Positions 6,830 to 13,697 of a stretch of DNA of 43,675 nt are shown in pieces. The notes below the pieces were generated by a model. The model was not told the DNA's origin. It ran no database searches and saw only the letters and a program-made list of their open reading frames with translations. Both the position numbers and the translations under genes were made by a program. Source of the stretch: a virus. Numbering within the stretch: the first letter of the stretch is position 1; each line of letters begins with the position of its first letter. The stretch lies in the IMG/VR virus record IMGVR_UViG_3300024259_000067, positions 1 through 43,675 of that record; one strand, given 5' to 3'.

Positions 6830-8157
6830 CAGGCACTTCTCGCTAACTGTTTCCATAACGGCTCGTCATTTCCCGTCTCTGTTTCGCTGGCGAACTGTCG
6901 GACTTCAAAGCGCAACTCTGTGTCTTCTCCGCGCACATCGCTGAGGACGCGGCGGATGTTACGGTAGAGACGATGCTGAAGCATTTCTCGAACATAATCA
7001 TTACGCACGGCAATCACAAACACGCCATCCTCGCAGCCGATCACCTGAGTGCCGCGCAGCCAGGTGTCAAATGTTTGACGATCAAATTGGAGTTCAAGCT
7101 GGGCGTAGGCTGATTCCCACTGGTTTGTAATCTGTGGATCGGCTTCCGGCAACGGTGGCAATTCTGGCTTTGGCTGTGGTGCCGGTGGTGTTTCTTCTTT
7201 TGGATTCGGCGCGTAGTCCTCTGGTGATTTGGGGCTGTACGATTTGATAAAGTCGTTCAGTGTTTGCCAACCGTTGCTGACAATATCCCAGGTCAGGTCC
7301 TGTTCGTTGTTTTTCAATTCGTCGCGGACAAAACCTGGCGGATTGTTGATTGACTTGCCTTGAGCACATTTGACTGTGGCAAAGAGGCGTTCCAATTCGT
7401 GGTTGTGGCGGATGGTCAGATCGCGCCCAAGTTTCGGTGCAATATTCACATCTTTAAGGGCATTGACTGCGGCCTGTTGCTTTGGCGAAAGCTCAATTTC
7501 TTCGGTAACGGAAGTACCTTTTTTAACAGCAGCAACATCTTGTTCGTTTGAATCCGTTTGTAAAGAGTCTTTACCGTCCAAATTTTTGGCCGGGGTAGTC
7601 AAAAATTTAGACCACCCTTTTTTGACCGCAATATCCTTCTGACTGCCATTCCAGAGTGTGACTTCTGCGCCCTGCCCCATCAACCGATAGATATTGATCT
7701 CGTTGGACTTTGGACCGGAGCTTTCGCGCTTGACTTTGACGATACCCATGTCCTCTAATAGTTGCGTATGGGTAATGAGCGCCTGTTTGCTTAGGCTTGT
7801 TTCCAGGGACAGGTCGTTTAGGCTGATTTCGAGTGTGTTTGTGTGACGATTAATCAGCGCGGCAATGGTTGCATAGAGCCAGCCAGTAGATGTCGTATAT
7901 CCTTTTTCATGAGCAATCTTGCCCACGATTAGTTTGCGGGTGGTGTTTGCTATTTTGCCGTAGGTTGGTCCGGTGTAGGGTTGGTCCGGTACGATTGTGG
8001 TTGTCACGATTTGATGATCGACCAGGCACAACAGTGTGTCTGATGTTGCGTGGAGCTTCATCGCTACCCAAATTGCGGCGCGACGAAACACGTTTTTAAC
8101 AAAATTCTCATATTGCGATGCCTGTATTTCTGTCGGAGTCTTAACGTTTGTTACCAT
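6829..8157 (-). CDS. Replication initiator: winged helix plus C-terminal DnaA-N-like domain
   Basis: Residues about 90-160 (TSTGWLYATIAALINRH, SLETSLSKQALITHTQLLEDMGI) form a winged-helix DNA-binding region like plasmid and phage initiators. A Pro-rich linker (APNPKEETPPAPQPKPELP) leads to a C-terminal block: ITNQWESAYAQLELQF, FDTWLRGTQVIG, FVIAVRNDYVREML and YRNIRRVL. This block follows the DnaA domain I pattern, the domain that in DnaA contacts the replicative helicase. Its likely role is to bind the phage origin and recruit host DnaB. No AAA+ ATPase part is present. A small RNA is encoded opposite its leader. Confidence 0.8.
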   Translation of the reverse strand: MVTNVKTPTEIQASQYENFVKNVFRRAAIWVAMKLHATSDTLLCLVDHQIVTTTIVPDQPYTGPTYGKIANTTRKLIVGKIAHEKGYTTSTGWLYATIAALINRHTNTLEISLNDLSLETSLSKQALITHTQLLEDMGIVKVKRESSGPKSNEINIYRLMGQGAEVTLWNGSQKDIAVKKGWSKFLTTPAKNLDGKDSLQTDSNEQDVAAVKKGTSVTEEIELSPKQQAAVNALKDVNIAPKLGRDLTIRHNHELERLFATVKCAQGKSINNPPGFVRDELKNNEQDLTWDIVSNGWQTLNDFIKSYSPKSPEDYAPNPKEETPPAPQPKPELPPLPEADPQITNQWESAYAQLELQFDRQTFDTWLRGTQVIGCEDGVFVIAVRNDYVREMLQHRLYRNIRRVLSDVRGEDTELRFEVRQFASETETGNDEPLWKQLARSA

Positions 8158-8241
8158 GCGAATTCCCTTAATGCTTCAAAAAAGCGATTCGACGCGGCAA
8201 CCAGGTAGCAGATACTCTCTATCAACAAGGTAAACAAATAG

Positions 8242-8270
8242 TTGACCCAGCGATGTAGCTGTGCTACACT
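8242..8270 (+). promoter_or_regulatory. Rightward sigma70-type promoter of a small antisense RNA
   Basis: TTGACC (8242-8247), a 17-base spacer and TACACT (8265-8270), with the extended element TGC directly before the -10. It points right, while every gene around it points left. The -10 overlaps a 6-bp hairpin (TGTAGC-TGT-GCTACA). The GTGCTACACT core matches the phage-wide promoter core. Confidence 0.7.
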
Positions 8271-8276
8271 GTGTTT

Positions 8277-8351
8277 GCCGTGTAGTATTGAGACCGCTGA
8301 AATCTCAATACGACTAAATATGAAATTTTGCCCGCTTTGTGCGGGTTTTTG
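8277..8351 (+). ncRNA. Candidate counter-transcribed small RNA opposite the initiator leader
   Basis: Between the promoter at 8242-8270 and the terminator at 8331-8350 lies a roughly 75-nt transcript without a coding frame. It folds as a perfect 9-bp hairpin (GTATTGAGA at 8285-8293 with TCTCAATAC at 8303-8311, 9-nt loop), an A/U-rich single strand, then the terminator stem. It is antisense to the leader of the initiator mRNA, the geometry of copy-number control RNAs of plasmids. Function is inferred from position and shape. Confidence 0.65.
8331..8350 (+). terminator. Rho-independent terminator of the small RNA
   Basis: CCCGC (8331-8335), loop TTTGT, GCGGG (8341-8345), then TTTTT. It works only on the + strand, since the reverse strand has no U tract. 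Confidence 0.85.
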
Positions 8352-8439
8352 CTTTCCATATATCATCGTCATTGATGACCTCACAAGTATACAATAGGTT
8401 TGTAGAATAGTCGAATCTAGTTTCATTCTCAGTCCTGTG

Positions 8440-9222
8440 TCATAGTTGGCGCGAGTTGCTGTCGAGCAAAGGATGCTCACGATCTGCCTGCTTGTCGAAT
8501 GCTTTTTCAATCTCTTCTAGCCCGTGGTGGGGTTGCATCGTCTTCTTGCTGTCGCGGCGGAAGGTAATGCGTTCCCAGGGCTGGCTTACCTCGTTCTTCC
8601 CCGGTTTCCACAGTTTAGATAATGTTAGTTCTGGCACGATCTGCCAGCCACCCGCGAACCATTTCGCAATATCTGCGTCGTCATGGACTCCGGTAGTGAC
8701 ATTGACAGGTCGGATGATGGTTTTAACTTCCACCGGTGGGCGTTCTTTGAGCTTTATGTTTTCGGCGGTGAGCCGGGCTACTTCAGCTTTCAATACTGTC
8801 AGTTCGCCTGGTTCCAGTGGACGATGCGTTTTTAGTTTCTCCTCTGTTTCGGCACAATCCTCTTTGGCTTTGTCCCGTTGTCGCTCCGCGATCATCGTCA
8901 ACTTTTGTTGTTGTTCAAGGGATTCAACGGCCTTTTTGGCTTCTGCCGTTAGCCTCTTCACAGCTTCTTGCAACTCCGCCACCTGGTCAACCTCTGGCGT
9001 GGGTTGCTCTACGGTTTCACCGTCGATCTCTGTGATGTCGTGCCATCGTTCTGAGTCGCCGTCGATTAGTTGGTATTTGACTTTAATCTTTTTACCGTCA
9101 TCACTGACTTGGATAACTGTTCCGCCATGTTCCCCGATAACAACCGTGTCACCTACTTCATGCTTCGGCATACCGAGTAGTGGCTGTTGTTGTGTCTCAT
9201 CCTTCGTTTCTGTTGTGCTCAT
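8440..9222 (-). CDS. Coiled-coil protein with N-terminal beta domain (260 aa)
   Basis: The N-terminal 60 residues look like a small SH3/KOW-type beta domain (VGDTVVIGEHGGTVIQV, KIKVKYQL). Residues about 75-165 form a long coiled coil (AELQEAVKRLTAEAKKAVES and onwards). The C-terminal part ends with ITFRRDSKKTMQPHHGLEEI. It lies upstream of the initiator in the same leftward transcript, so a role in replication or recombination is plausible. No family is recognised. Confidence 0.7.
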   Translation of the reverse strand: MSTTETKDETQQQPLLGMPKHEVGDTVVIGEHGGTVIQVSDDGKKIKVKYQLIDGDSERWHDITEIDGETVEQPTPEVDQVAELQEAVKRLTAEAKKAVESLEQQQKLTMIAERQRDKAKEDCAETEEKLKTHRPLEPGELTVLKAEVARLTAENIKLKERPPVEVKTIIRPVNVTTGVHDDADIAKWFAGGWQIVPELTLSKLWKPGKNEVSQPWERITFRRDSKKTMQPHHGLEEIEKAFDKQADREHPLLDSNSRQL

Positions 9223-9231
9223 GATTTTTCC

Positions 9232-9657
9232 TCAGACTACTATATAAACGGAATCTAGCCCGGACGTGATGACCTTACTCATGTCGGTGTCCAGGTGAAT
9301 GCGCTTGCGAATAGGATCGGTCTCTGTAATTTTGTTAATCTTTTCTGGTCGCATCTTGTTCGTATTCCAGAAGGTCATCCCTACTTTCAAATCTGCTACG
9401 CTGGATGCCTGCCGGTCCACATATCCCACCCAATGCCCGTCATGGCTCTGGACGGCGCGAACTCTGCGCTTGCCAGCGAAATCCTGAAGCAGCACAGGTA
9501 TCGGCTCTTCGAGCTTCACGTCTGCATATTGGATTTGCTGCTTGTTCTTGATGCGCCTGGTTGTTACCATCAGTCGTACATCCTCGTTGTAAATAATTAA
9601 ACGTACCTGTTGCCCATCGAATTGCCCCCATGCCTCCCATTTACCGAGGCGAAGCAT
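9232..9657 (-). CDS. Hypothetical beta-rich protein (141 aa)
   Basis: Alternating strands such as QVRLIIYNEDVRLMVTTRR and RRVRAVQSHDGHWVGYVDR suggest a beta-barrel domain. No family is recognised. The ATG at 9657 has no Shine-Dalgarno sequence; instead the 3' arm of a 13-bp hairpin ends directly before it. Either translation is controlled by that hairpin or the true start is elsewhere (the next in-frame ATG is at residue 30). It lies between the RecA-like block and the coiled-coil gene. Confidence 0.65.
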   Translation of the reverse strand: MLRLGKWEAWGQFDGQQVRLIIYNEDVRLMVTTRRIKNKQQIQYADVKLEEPIPVLLQDFAGKRRVRAVQSHDGHWVGYVDRQASSVADLKVGMTFWNTNKMRPEKINKITETDPIRKRIHLDTDMSKVITSGLDSVYIVV

Positions 9658-9690
9658 GGATACCCGATCAATGTCAATGATCGGGTATCC
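9658..9690 (-). promoter_or_regulatory. Perfect 13-bp hairpin abutting a start codon
   Basis: GGATACCCGATCA (9658-9670), 7-base loop, TGATCGGGTATCC (9678-9690). Read leftward, it ends at the base before the ATG at 9657 and no U tract follows, so it is not a normal terminator. It could be an mRNA processing site, a translational control element or a protein-binding palindrome. Confidence 0.7.
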
Positions 9691-9711
9691 CGCGTAGCTG
9701 CTGGGGGCGTT

Positions 9712-10095
9712 CTAAAAAGGAATATCAGATTCCCCTACTCCGGTCATCACGTTATAAGCATCATCGCCCTTCCCTATTTGCTGGTGTTTGATGCTTATGG
9801 GTTTGGTCGTCCTGCGCCACTCAGTTGTCTCTGTTGCATCTACGTATTCGCCGAGCTTGTGCAGATGATAATTATCTGCGCCGATCCATGTCTTGATGTT
9901 GCTCAGTAGCCCCATTCCGCGAATGATCTTGCTGGCAGTATCATCGCCTGGCTTCTTGTCGGCGAATTCCAGATATGTGCTGCCATTAACGGCGCAGCGC
10001 ACCCAATCGCAGGTTGTGATTGCAGATGTCGGTTCTTCGGTTGCCTCCGGCTGGTCTTCCTTCGCTTTGTGTTTGGACGGTGGCAAGGTTGACAT
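9712..10095 (-). CDS. Hypothetical protein downstream of the RecA-like ATPase (127 aa)
   Basis: The chosen start MSTLPPSKHKAKED (10095) overlaps the end of the RecA-like gene by 110 bases in another frame; a TTG start at 10125 is also open. After a charged, probably disordered N-terminus come a folded segment (DWVRCAVNGSTYLEFADKKPG, written here only in part: VRCAVNGSTYLEF), SKIIRGMGLLSNIKTWIG and a C-terminus ending ESDIPF. The short acidic-hydrophobic tail and the location suggest an ssDNA-binding partner of the ATPase. This is inference only. Confidence 0.6.
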   Translation of the reverse strand: MSTLPPSKHKAKEDQPEATEEPTSAITTCDWVRCAVNGSTYLEFADKKPGDDTASKIIRGMGLLSNIKTWIGADNYHLHKLGEYVDATETTEWRRTTKPISIKHQQIGKGDDAYNVMTGVGESDIPF

Positions 10096-10894
10096 CTCGG
10101 AACCAGTAGGCGAAGAGCTTGTCAATGCGGTCTTTTGTCCACTCTGGTTTGCTCCCGTTCTTCCCGGCTTTTCCGGTAGTCATAGTAGTAGGCTGGCTTG
10201 CTGGCTTGATCTGGCGGGGCGGTGCCACAACGCCATCTGTAATCCAAGCGTGGATGATTTCTGTGACCTGGGATGTGTCGGTGAATGTATCGCCAATCTC
10301 ATTAAGAGGAATGCAACGTGATTTTGATATATTCATTGTGTGCTGCTGGTCAAGCTGAACAGCTACATCGAATTCGTATTCGAGATCATTGGATTGCACC
10401 ACACCAACACCGGCTTTACGAACCTTTGCTTTGCCGTTTGCACCGGTTTCAATTACCCACTCTGTTTTTGAGCGCATAGTGCAAATTAAATGCACCTGTG
10501 AATGGAGTATGGCTTCGACGAGTGCTTGTTGTGCCGGTCTGCCTGCAATCCAGCCGGCTGCACCGTTCCAGGGGTGAGACAGGGAGTCGATGACGAGCAC
10601 TGTGTAACCGTGTTCGTGGGCAAGCCTGATCGCCTCAATAAATTTCTTGGGGCTGTAATTCCCTTCCATGTCGTACACATCAAAGTCGAATATGTCTGCA
10701 TAGCGGCGTGCAGATCGCCCTTCTGTGTCGATGACGGCCACTTTCCCATCTTCCAATGCAGCGAGTTTGGTCGCCAATTCTAGTGCCGAATAGGTTTTTC
10801 CTGAGCCAGATGGCCCGGAGATTGATAGCCTCAATTTAACTTTTTCCTTCACTGCCGGGACAAAGGGATTAGGTTTACTGCTATTTGTTGCCAT
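9986..10894 (-). CDS. RecA-like AAA ATPase (Sak4/AAA_24 type)
   Basis: Walker A GPSGSGKT (residues 27-34) and Walker B VLVIDS (about 99-104), with VIDTEGR after the first strand and LICTMRSKTEW later. This matches the small RecA-like phage ATPases that act in single-strand annealing or recombination. AAGGAG ten bases before ATG 10894 decides the start; the frame is open to 10939. The last 30 residues are basic and read through the start of the next gene, so the very C-terminus may be an extension. It probably works with the downstream 127-aa protein. Confidence 0.85.
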   Translation of the reverse strand: MATNSSKPNPFVPAVKEKVKLRLSISGPSGSGKTYSALELATKLAALEDGKVAVIDTEGRSARRYADIFDFDVYDMEGNYSPKKFIEAIRLAHEHGYTVLVIDSLSHPWNGAAGWIAGRPAQQALVEAILHSQVHLICTMRSKTEWVIETGANGKAKVRKAGVGVVQSNDLEYEFDVAVQLDQQHTMNISKSRCIPLNEIGDTFTDTSQVTEIIHAWITDGVVAPPRQIKPASQPTTMTTGKAGKNGSKPEWTKDRIDKLFAYWFRDVNLATVQTQSEGRPAGGNRRTDICNHNLRLGALRR

Positions 10895-12149
10895 TTGTGA
10901 TATACTCCTTAGTGACGGGGTTAGCTTCCGAAGGAGCACCCGTCAAATTAGCCCGCAGTGACTTGATTACGAAATTCCTCATTCGGATGTCGAGCTTGTC
11001 CTTATCAAAGCCTGGCTCTTCCATACGGTGTCGATCATCCTCATACCAATCGGCGCGAGGGTCATCCCTCCGTTTGAAGTCGCCGGTGACAATGCCCCGC
11101 GCAATTGCCTGCAATGTTGCTGTCAGACAATCGTAATACTCGCTGTTGCATTTTGTTTTGATGTTGCTTGGCGCGATGCCATCTGCGATTGCCAGATCGT
11201 ATGCGTGCTGGTAGCCGTCGATTGCTACCTGGCGCTTTTCTACATCGTTGTTCTTGTTGGCTTTGGCAATGCACCGCAGTGATGTCTGGACACTGGCGAT
11301 GTGTGCCGCCTTGCATTTCTCCTGCAAGGTATCGGGCTTGACTCCGGCACGAACTGCCCGCCAATGACGGTCTTTGTAAGTCTCCAGTGCCAATACGAGA
11401 GCGCCCTGATCGTAGTCCTTGATGGCTTGTTCGATGGATTGGATACTGACCAGCACGCAGGCGGTGAATGCCACGCTGTCTGTTACTCTCAGATTAAGGG
11501 CCGGTTGATGCGGCGGTTTGATGTCTATTGCTTGTGCTGCGACCATAGTTGCTCCTACCCTCTTTTGTTGTGGAATGCCACGCCGGGCGTTCCTTACTAA
11601 TGAACGTTGGCGGCACGATAGCCGGATTTGTCTTGGTTGACATGTGTGTGGACGTTGCCGGATTTTATAGGAATTACAAACTATTTTTTTATGTAAGGCT
11701 AATCTTAACGTGTTATTATCTGTCGCAAATGAGGACGACGCTGTGTCTCGTGAGAATTGAGCGACTGCCCCGGTAGTTGTGACGTTTTTTTGTTGCTGGC
11801 TTTGTTTCGGTATGATCTTGGTCGAGAGTTCCGATACATTGCCATTGAGATCGGTGTTGCCCTCATTTTGATTCTTAGGTGGTGGATGGTGCGATAAGAG
11901 ATGTCGCTCCTTTTCAAGCCACTCCACTTCGTCAAGACAGTGGGGGCAAACAAATTTGCTCGTGCGGATATAATGTGGTGGCGATTCTATCTGTGGCTCT
12001 ATGCTGACAGTGGGCGCAGTGCATCGCACACCCACACGGTCATCGTAGGTTGGATAACCGAAGTCCCTGATAAACTTGTGCCAAGCGCGTGTGCGTCCTG
12101 CCGCTCTGCCTCCGAGGTGTCTACGTAAAGACCCGTTTGTTAATGCCAT
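10881..12149 (-). CDS. 422-aa open frame, probably two fused or nested proteins
   Basis: The frame runs without a stop from ATG 12149. The first 90 residues look coding and carry a zinc-finger-like CPHCLDEVEWLEKERHLLSHH-type segment (C-x2-C...H-H). The next 100 are low-complexity and partly encoded by A/T-rich sequence that looks intergenic (IPKQSQQQKNVTTTG and on). From ATG 11546 a second clear protein of 221 residues begins, MVAAQAIDIKPP, with helical segments (QALVLA-like, KDRHWRAVRAGVKP) and an acidic end. AGGAG five bases before 11546 is the best ribosome site in the region. Neither part has a recognised family. A promoter with a palindromic operator precedes 12149. Confidence 0.6.
   Translation of the reverse strand: MALTNGSLRRHLGGRAAGRTRAWHKFIRDFGYPTYDDRVGVRCTAPTVSIEPQIESPPHYIRTSKFVCPHCLDEVEWLEKERHLLSHHPPPKNQNEGNTDLNGNVSELSTKIIPKQSQQQKNVTTTGAVAQFSRDTASSSFATDNNTLRLALHKKIVCNSYKIRQRPHTCQPRQIRLSCRQRSLVRNARRGIPQQKRVGATMVAAQAIDIKPPHQPALNLRVTDSVAFTACVLVSIQSIEQAIKDYDQGALVLALETYKDRHWRAVRAGVKPDTLQEKCKAAHIASVQTSLRCIAKANKNNDVEKRQVAIDGYQHAYDLAIADGIAPSNIKTKCNSEYYDCLTATLQAIARGIVTGDFKRRDDPRADWYEDDRHRMEEPGFDKDKLDIRMRNFVIKSLRANLTGAPSEANPVTKEYITNGNK
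11544..11556 (-). promoter_or_regulatory. Internal ribosome-binding site and start in the 422-aa frame
   Basis: Read leftward, AGGAG, five bases, ATG (11546-11544), in frame with the upstream zinc-finger-like part. The 221-residue product from this start is the part that looks most like a folded protein, so it may be the main product. Confidence 0.6.
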
Positions 12150-12191
12150 AATTGTTTCAAAACCTCAAAAAATATCTCTTTCGATGTTTAG

Positions 12192-12221
12192 ATTATAACA
12201 CTCTTTTGTTTCGAAACAAAA
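12192..12221 (-). promoter_or_regulatory. Promoter overlapped by an 18-bp perfect palindrome
   Basis: Positions 12204-12221 read TTTTGTTTCGAAACAAAA on both strands. Read leftward, TATAAT lies at 12197-12192 with an extended TGT, and TTGTTT, inside the palindrome, sits 16 bases upstream as the -35. A repressor bound to the palindrome would cover the -35 and spacer. The nearby HTH gene (12275-12616) is the obvious candidate. It drives the frame starting at 12149. Confidence 0.75.
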
Positions 12222-12274
12222 GGTTTCTATGTATTCTAACCATATTGTAACATTGGGTATGGTACGCCATGCCC

Positions 12275-12616
12275 CTACGTTTTAGGTGGCATCTTGCGTT
12301 TGTAATTTTTGGCGGAGTCAGGGTCGATGCGCCATTCACCGCCACCTCTGCCCATGCTTCCAACTTTAGTTGCACGCAACCTGTCGTGGCTACATAGATA
12401 TACAACCGCAGATGTTGACATGTCGTGCATTTCGGCAACCTGGGCGGTGGTGAGCCAAGTTTCGTAGATGACACCGATGGCTGGGAGATCGTCATTTTGT
12501 TGGGCGGGCATAATCAAGCCTTTCTGCGAAAGAGAATCGAAGACATTCTCTACGGGAATTAGGCTTGATTTTAGTGGATTTTGCATGGTTGTCGCTATGA
12601 AACTATCTTGCTGCAT
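12275..12616 (-). CDS. Excisionase/MerR-type helix-turn-helix regulator (113 aa)
   Basis: Residues about 54-107 read WLTTAQVAEMHDMSTSAVVY, then a wing with GGGEWRIDPDSAKNYKRK, the pattern of the excisionase-family winged HTH. The N-terminal 50 residues are not conserved in type. The ATG at 12616 is chosen because the promoter -10 box (TATACT, 12649-12644) lies inside the longer open frame, and an AGAGCGGA element precedes 12616. It probably controls the palindrome promoter just downstream. With no integrase in the genome, a true excisionase role is unlikely. Confidence 0.8.
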   Translation of the reverse strand: MQQDSFIATTMQNPLKSSLIPVENVFDSLSQKGLIMPAQQNDDLPAIGVIYETWLTTAQVAEMHDMSTSAVVYLCSHDRLRATKVGSMGRGGGEWRIDPDSAKNYKRKMPPKT

Positions 12617-12643
12617 ATTCCGCTCTTTCGTTCTTTGAATTTT

Positions 12644-12661
12644 AGTATAGCACATGTGTTC
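12644..12661 (-). promoter_or_regulatory. GAAC-N4-GTGC-TATACT promoter, leftward
   Basis: GAAC (12661-12658), ACAT, GTGC, TATACT (12649-12644). It is one of six intact copies in the genome and lies just before the HTH regulator gene. Confidence 0.75.
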
Positions 12662-12721
12662 ATTATTTGTAACAAAGGTTTGCGAATTATAACGATTACC
12701 ACATGCAAACTGTTGTTTGTG

Positions 12722-13045
12722 TTACTCAGGCGATTGTTGCTGCCCTTGCATAGCAGCCAGCATCTCGGCGTGTTTCTTTTCTTTGTCGATCCCAACGCCG
12801 TTGCGCCAGCCCAATAATGCAAAGAGGAAGAAGAACGGCATCGTCATGCAGAAGATCATGCTAACTCCTAGGCCGGTCCCAATGTCTGCTCCGACCTCAT
12901 ATGCCTCTTGTTGCGCTGAGGTGCGGGATTCGCTGCCTTCGGTTTTTGTTTGTTCATTAATATCACCTGCTGCCGACATCCAGGCGGCCATGAGTAATAG
13001 GGTCAATACTGCTAATGTCCAAAATAACCGTTTACGTAATTTCAT
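12722..13045 (-). CDS. Small two-helix membrane protein (107 aa)
   Basis: A basic start (MKLRKR) precedes a hydrophobic helix (residues 8-26), then a polar loop of about 30 residues (TKTEGSESRTSAQQEA) and a second helix (56-80, very Phe/Met-rich). A charged C-terminus follows. GGAGGAG before ATG 13045 and a TATACT promoter at 13083-13078 support it as its own leftward transcript. It could be a superinfection-immunity, holin-like or membrane-anchor protein; nothing in the sequence decides. A weak hairpin at about 12664-12718 may terminate the transcript. Confidence 0.75.
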   Translation of the reverse strand: MKLRKRLFWTLAVLTLLLMAAWMSAAGDINEQTKTEGSESRTSAQQEAYEVGADIGTGLGVSMIFCMTMPFFFLFALLGWRNGVGIDKEKKHAEMLAAMQGQQQSPE

Positions 13046-13077
13046 AAGCTCCTCCGTTGAGCGATGAATATGTTAAA

Positions 13078-13087
13078 AGTATAGCAC
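13078..13087 (-). promoter_or_regulatory. GTGC-TATACT promoter of the small membrane protein
   Basis: Read leftward GTGC-TATACT, an extended -10 identical in core to the other phage promoters but without the GAAC block; the upstream bases are T-rich. The first transcribed base would lie about 25 bases before ATG 13045. Confidence 0.6.
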
Positions 13088-13203
13088 AAAAATACAAAAT
13101 AATAGTGAACGTATGTTTTGGATAGGGTTTGGGTTGTTGGACGAACTATTTTGGAATTCGGAAATAATTCGTATGTGCTGTAAATTCACCAAAGGTTCCT
13201 TGA

Positions 13204-13350
13204 TATAATTAGGTTGGGCAAGGCGGCATTGCTTGCCCTGCCTCGTGATACTGTGGAAGGTGAACGAGGTTGTGCGTAGGTAGGCCGCTTTGCCCACCTG
13301 GACATGCTACGATCTGTTGTTTAGGTAGTAATGAAGATTGTAGCATGTTC
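13204..13350 (+). ncRNA. Candidate structured RNA in the regulatory gap before parA
   Basis: A TGA-TATAAT extended -10 (13201-13209) is followed by strong paired segments. GGGCAAGGCGGC (13216-13227) pairs with GCCGCTTTGCCC (13284-13295), one mismatch. CCTCGT (13241-13246) pairs with ACGAGG (13264-13269). A 14-bp stem of 13302-13315 with 13335-13348 has one G-U pair. GGGCAAG can also pair with CTTGCCC (13232-13238), so two folds compete. No coding frame fits. It may be a regulatory RNA or a partition or origin site. I see no gene elsewhere in 13088-13697. Confidence 0.5.
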
Positions 13351-13596
13351 TGCTGTTTCCTCACGTTCTATTTTAATTTCAATCTGGTTATAATTTCGGT
13401 TCACGTTGGCACAATGGTAAGTAATCTATCGTAATAGTCGCCTTCTGTGAGTATTAATAAATGAGTGACGCTAAGTTAATGCCATGAATTAAGTGGAATA
13501 ATAAGATTAATTTGTTGGATTTCACCATGTTGTTAAGAGATGACCGTCGTGGATATTTGGGTGAATAATGGTCGAAAATCGGTTATAATATGATTA

Positions 13597-13625
13597 CAAT
13601 AAAAAACGCCCTGGTGGACAGGGCG
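13597..13625 (-). terminator. Leftward rho-independent terminator upstream of parA
   Basis: Read leftward: CGCCCTG, loop TCCAC, CAGGGCG, then TTTTTTATTG. The stem is perfect (7 bp) and the U tract lies only on the - strand. It would stop leftward transcripts entering the regulatory gap from the par side. Confidence 0.8.
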
Positions 13626-13697
13626 GCAGGACGGCGAAGGGCGCGTCTTGCGAATACAGTATAATCTAAAATGTTAAAACTAGCGAAGGGAAAACTT

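Noticed and set aside
12193-12495. Leftward 100-codon frame overlapping the HTH regulator
   Set aside because: Shadow of the HTH gene and it runs through the palindromic operator.
13073-13297. Leftward 74-codon frame in the regulatory gap
   Set aside because: Covers a promoter and the structured RNA; composition is not protein-like.
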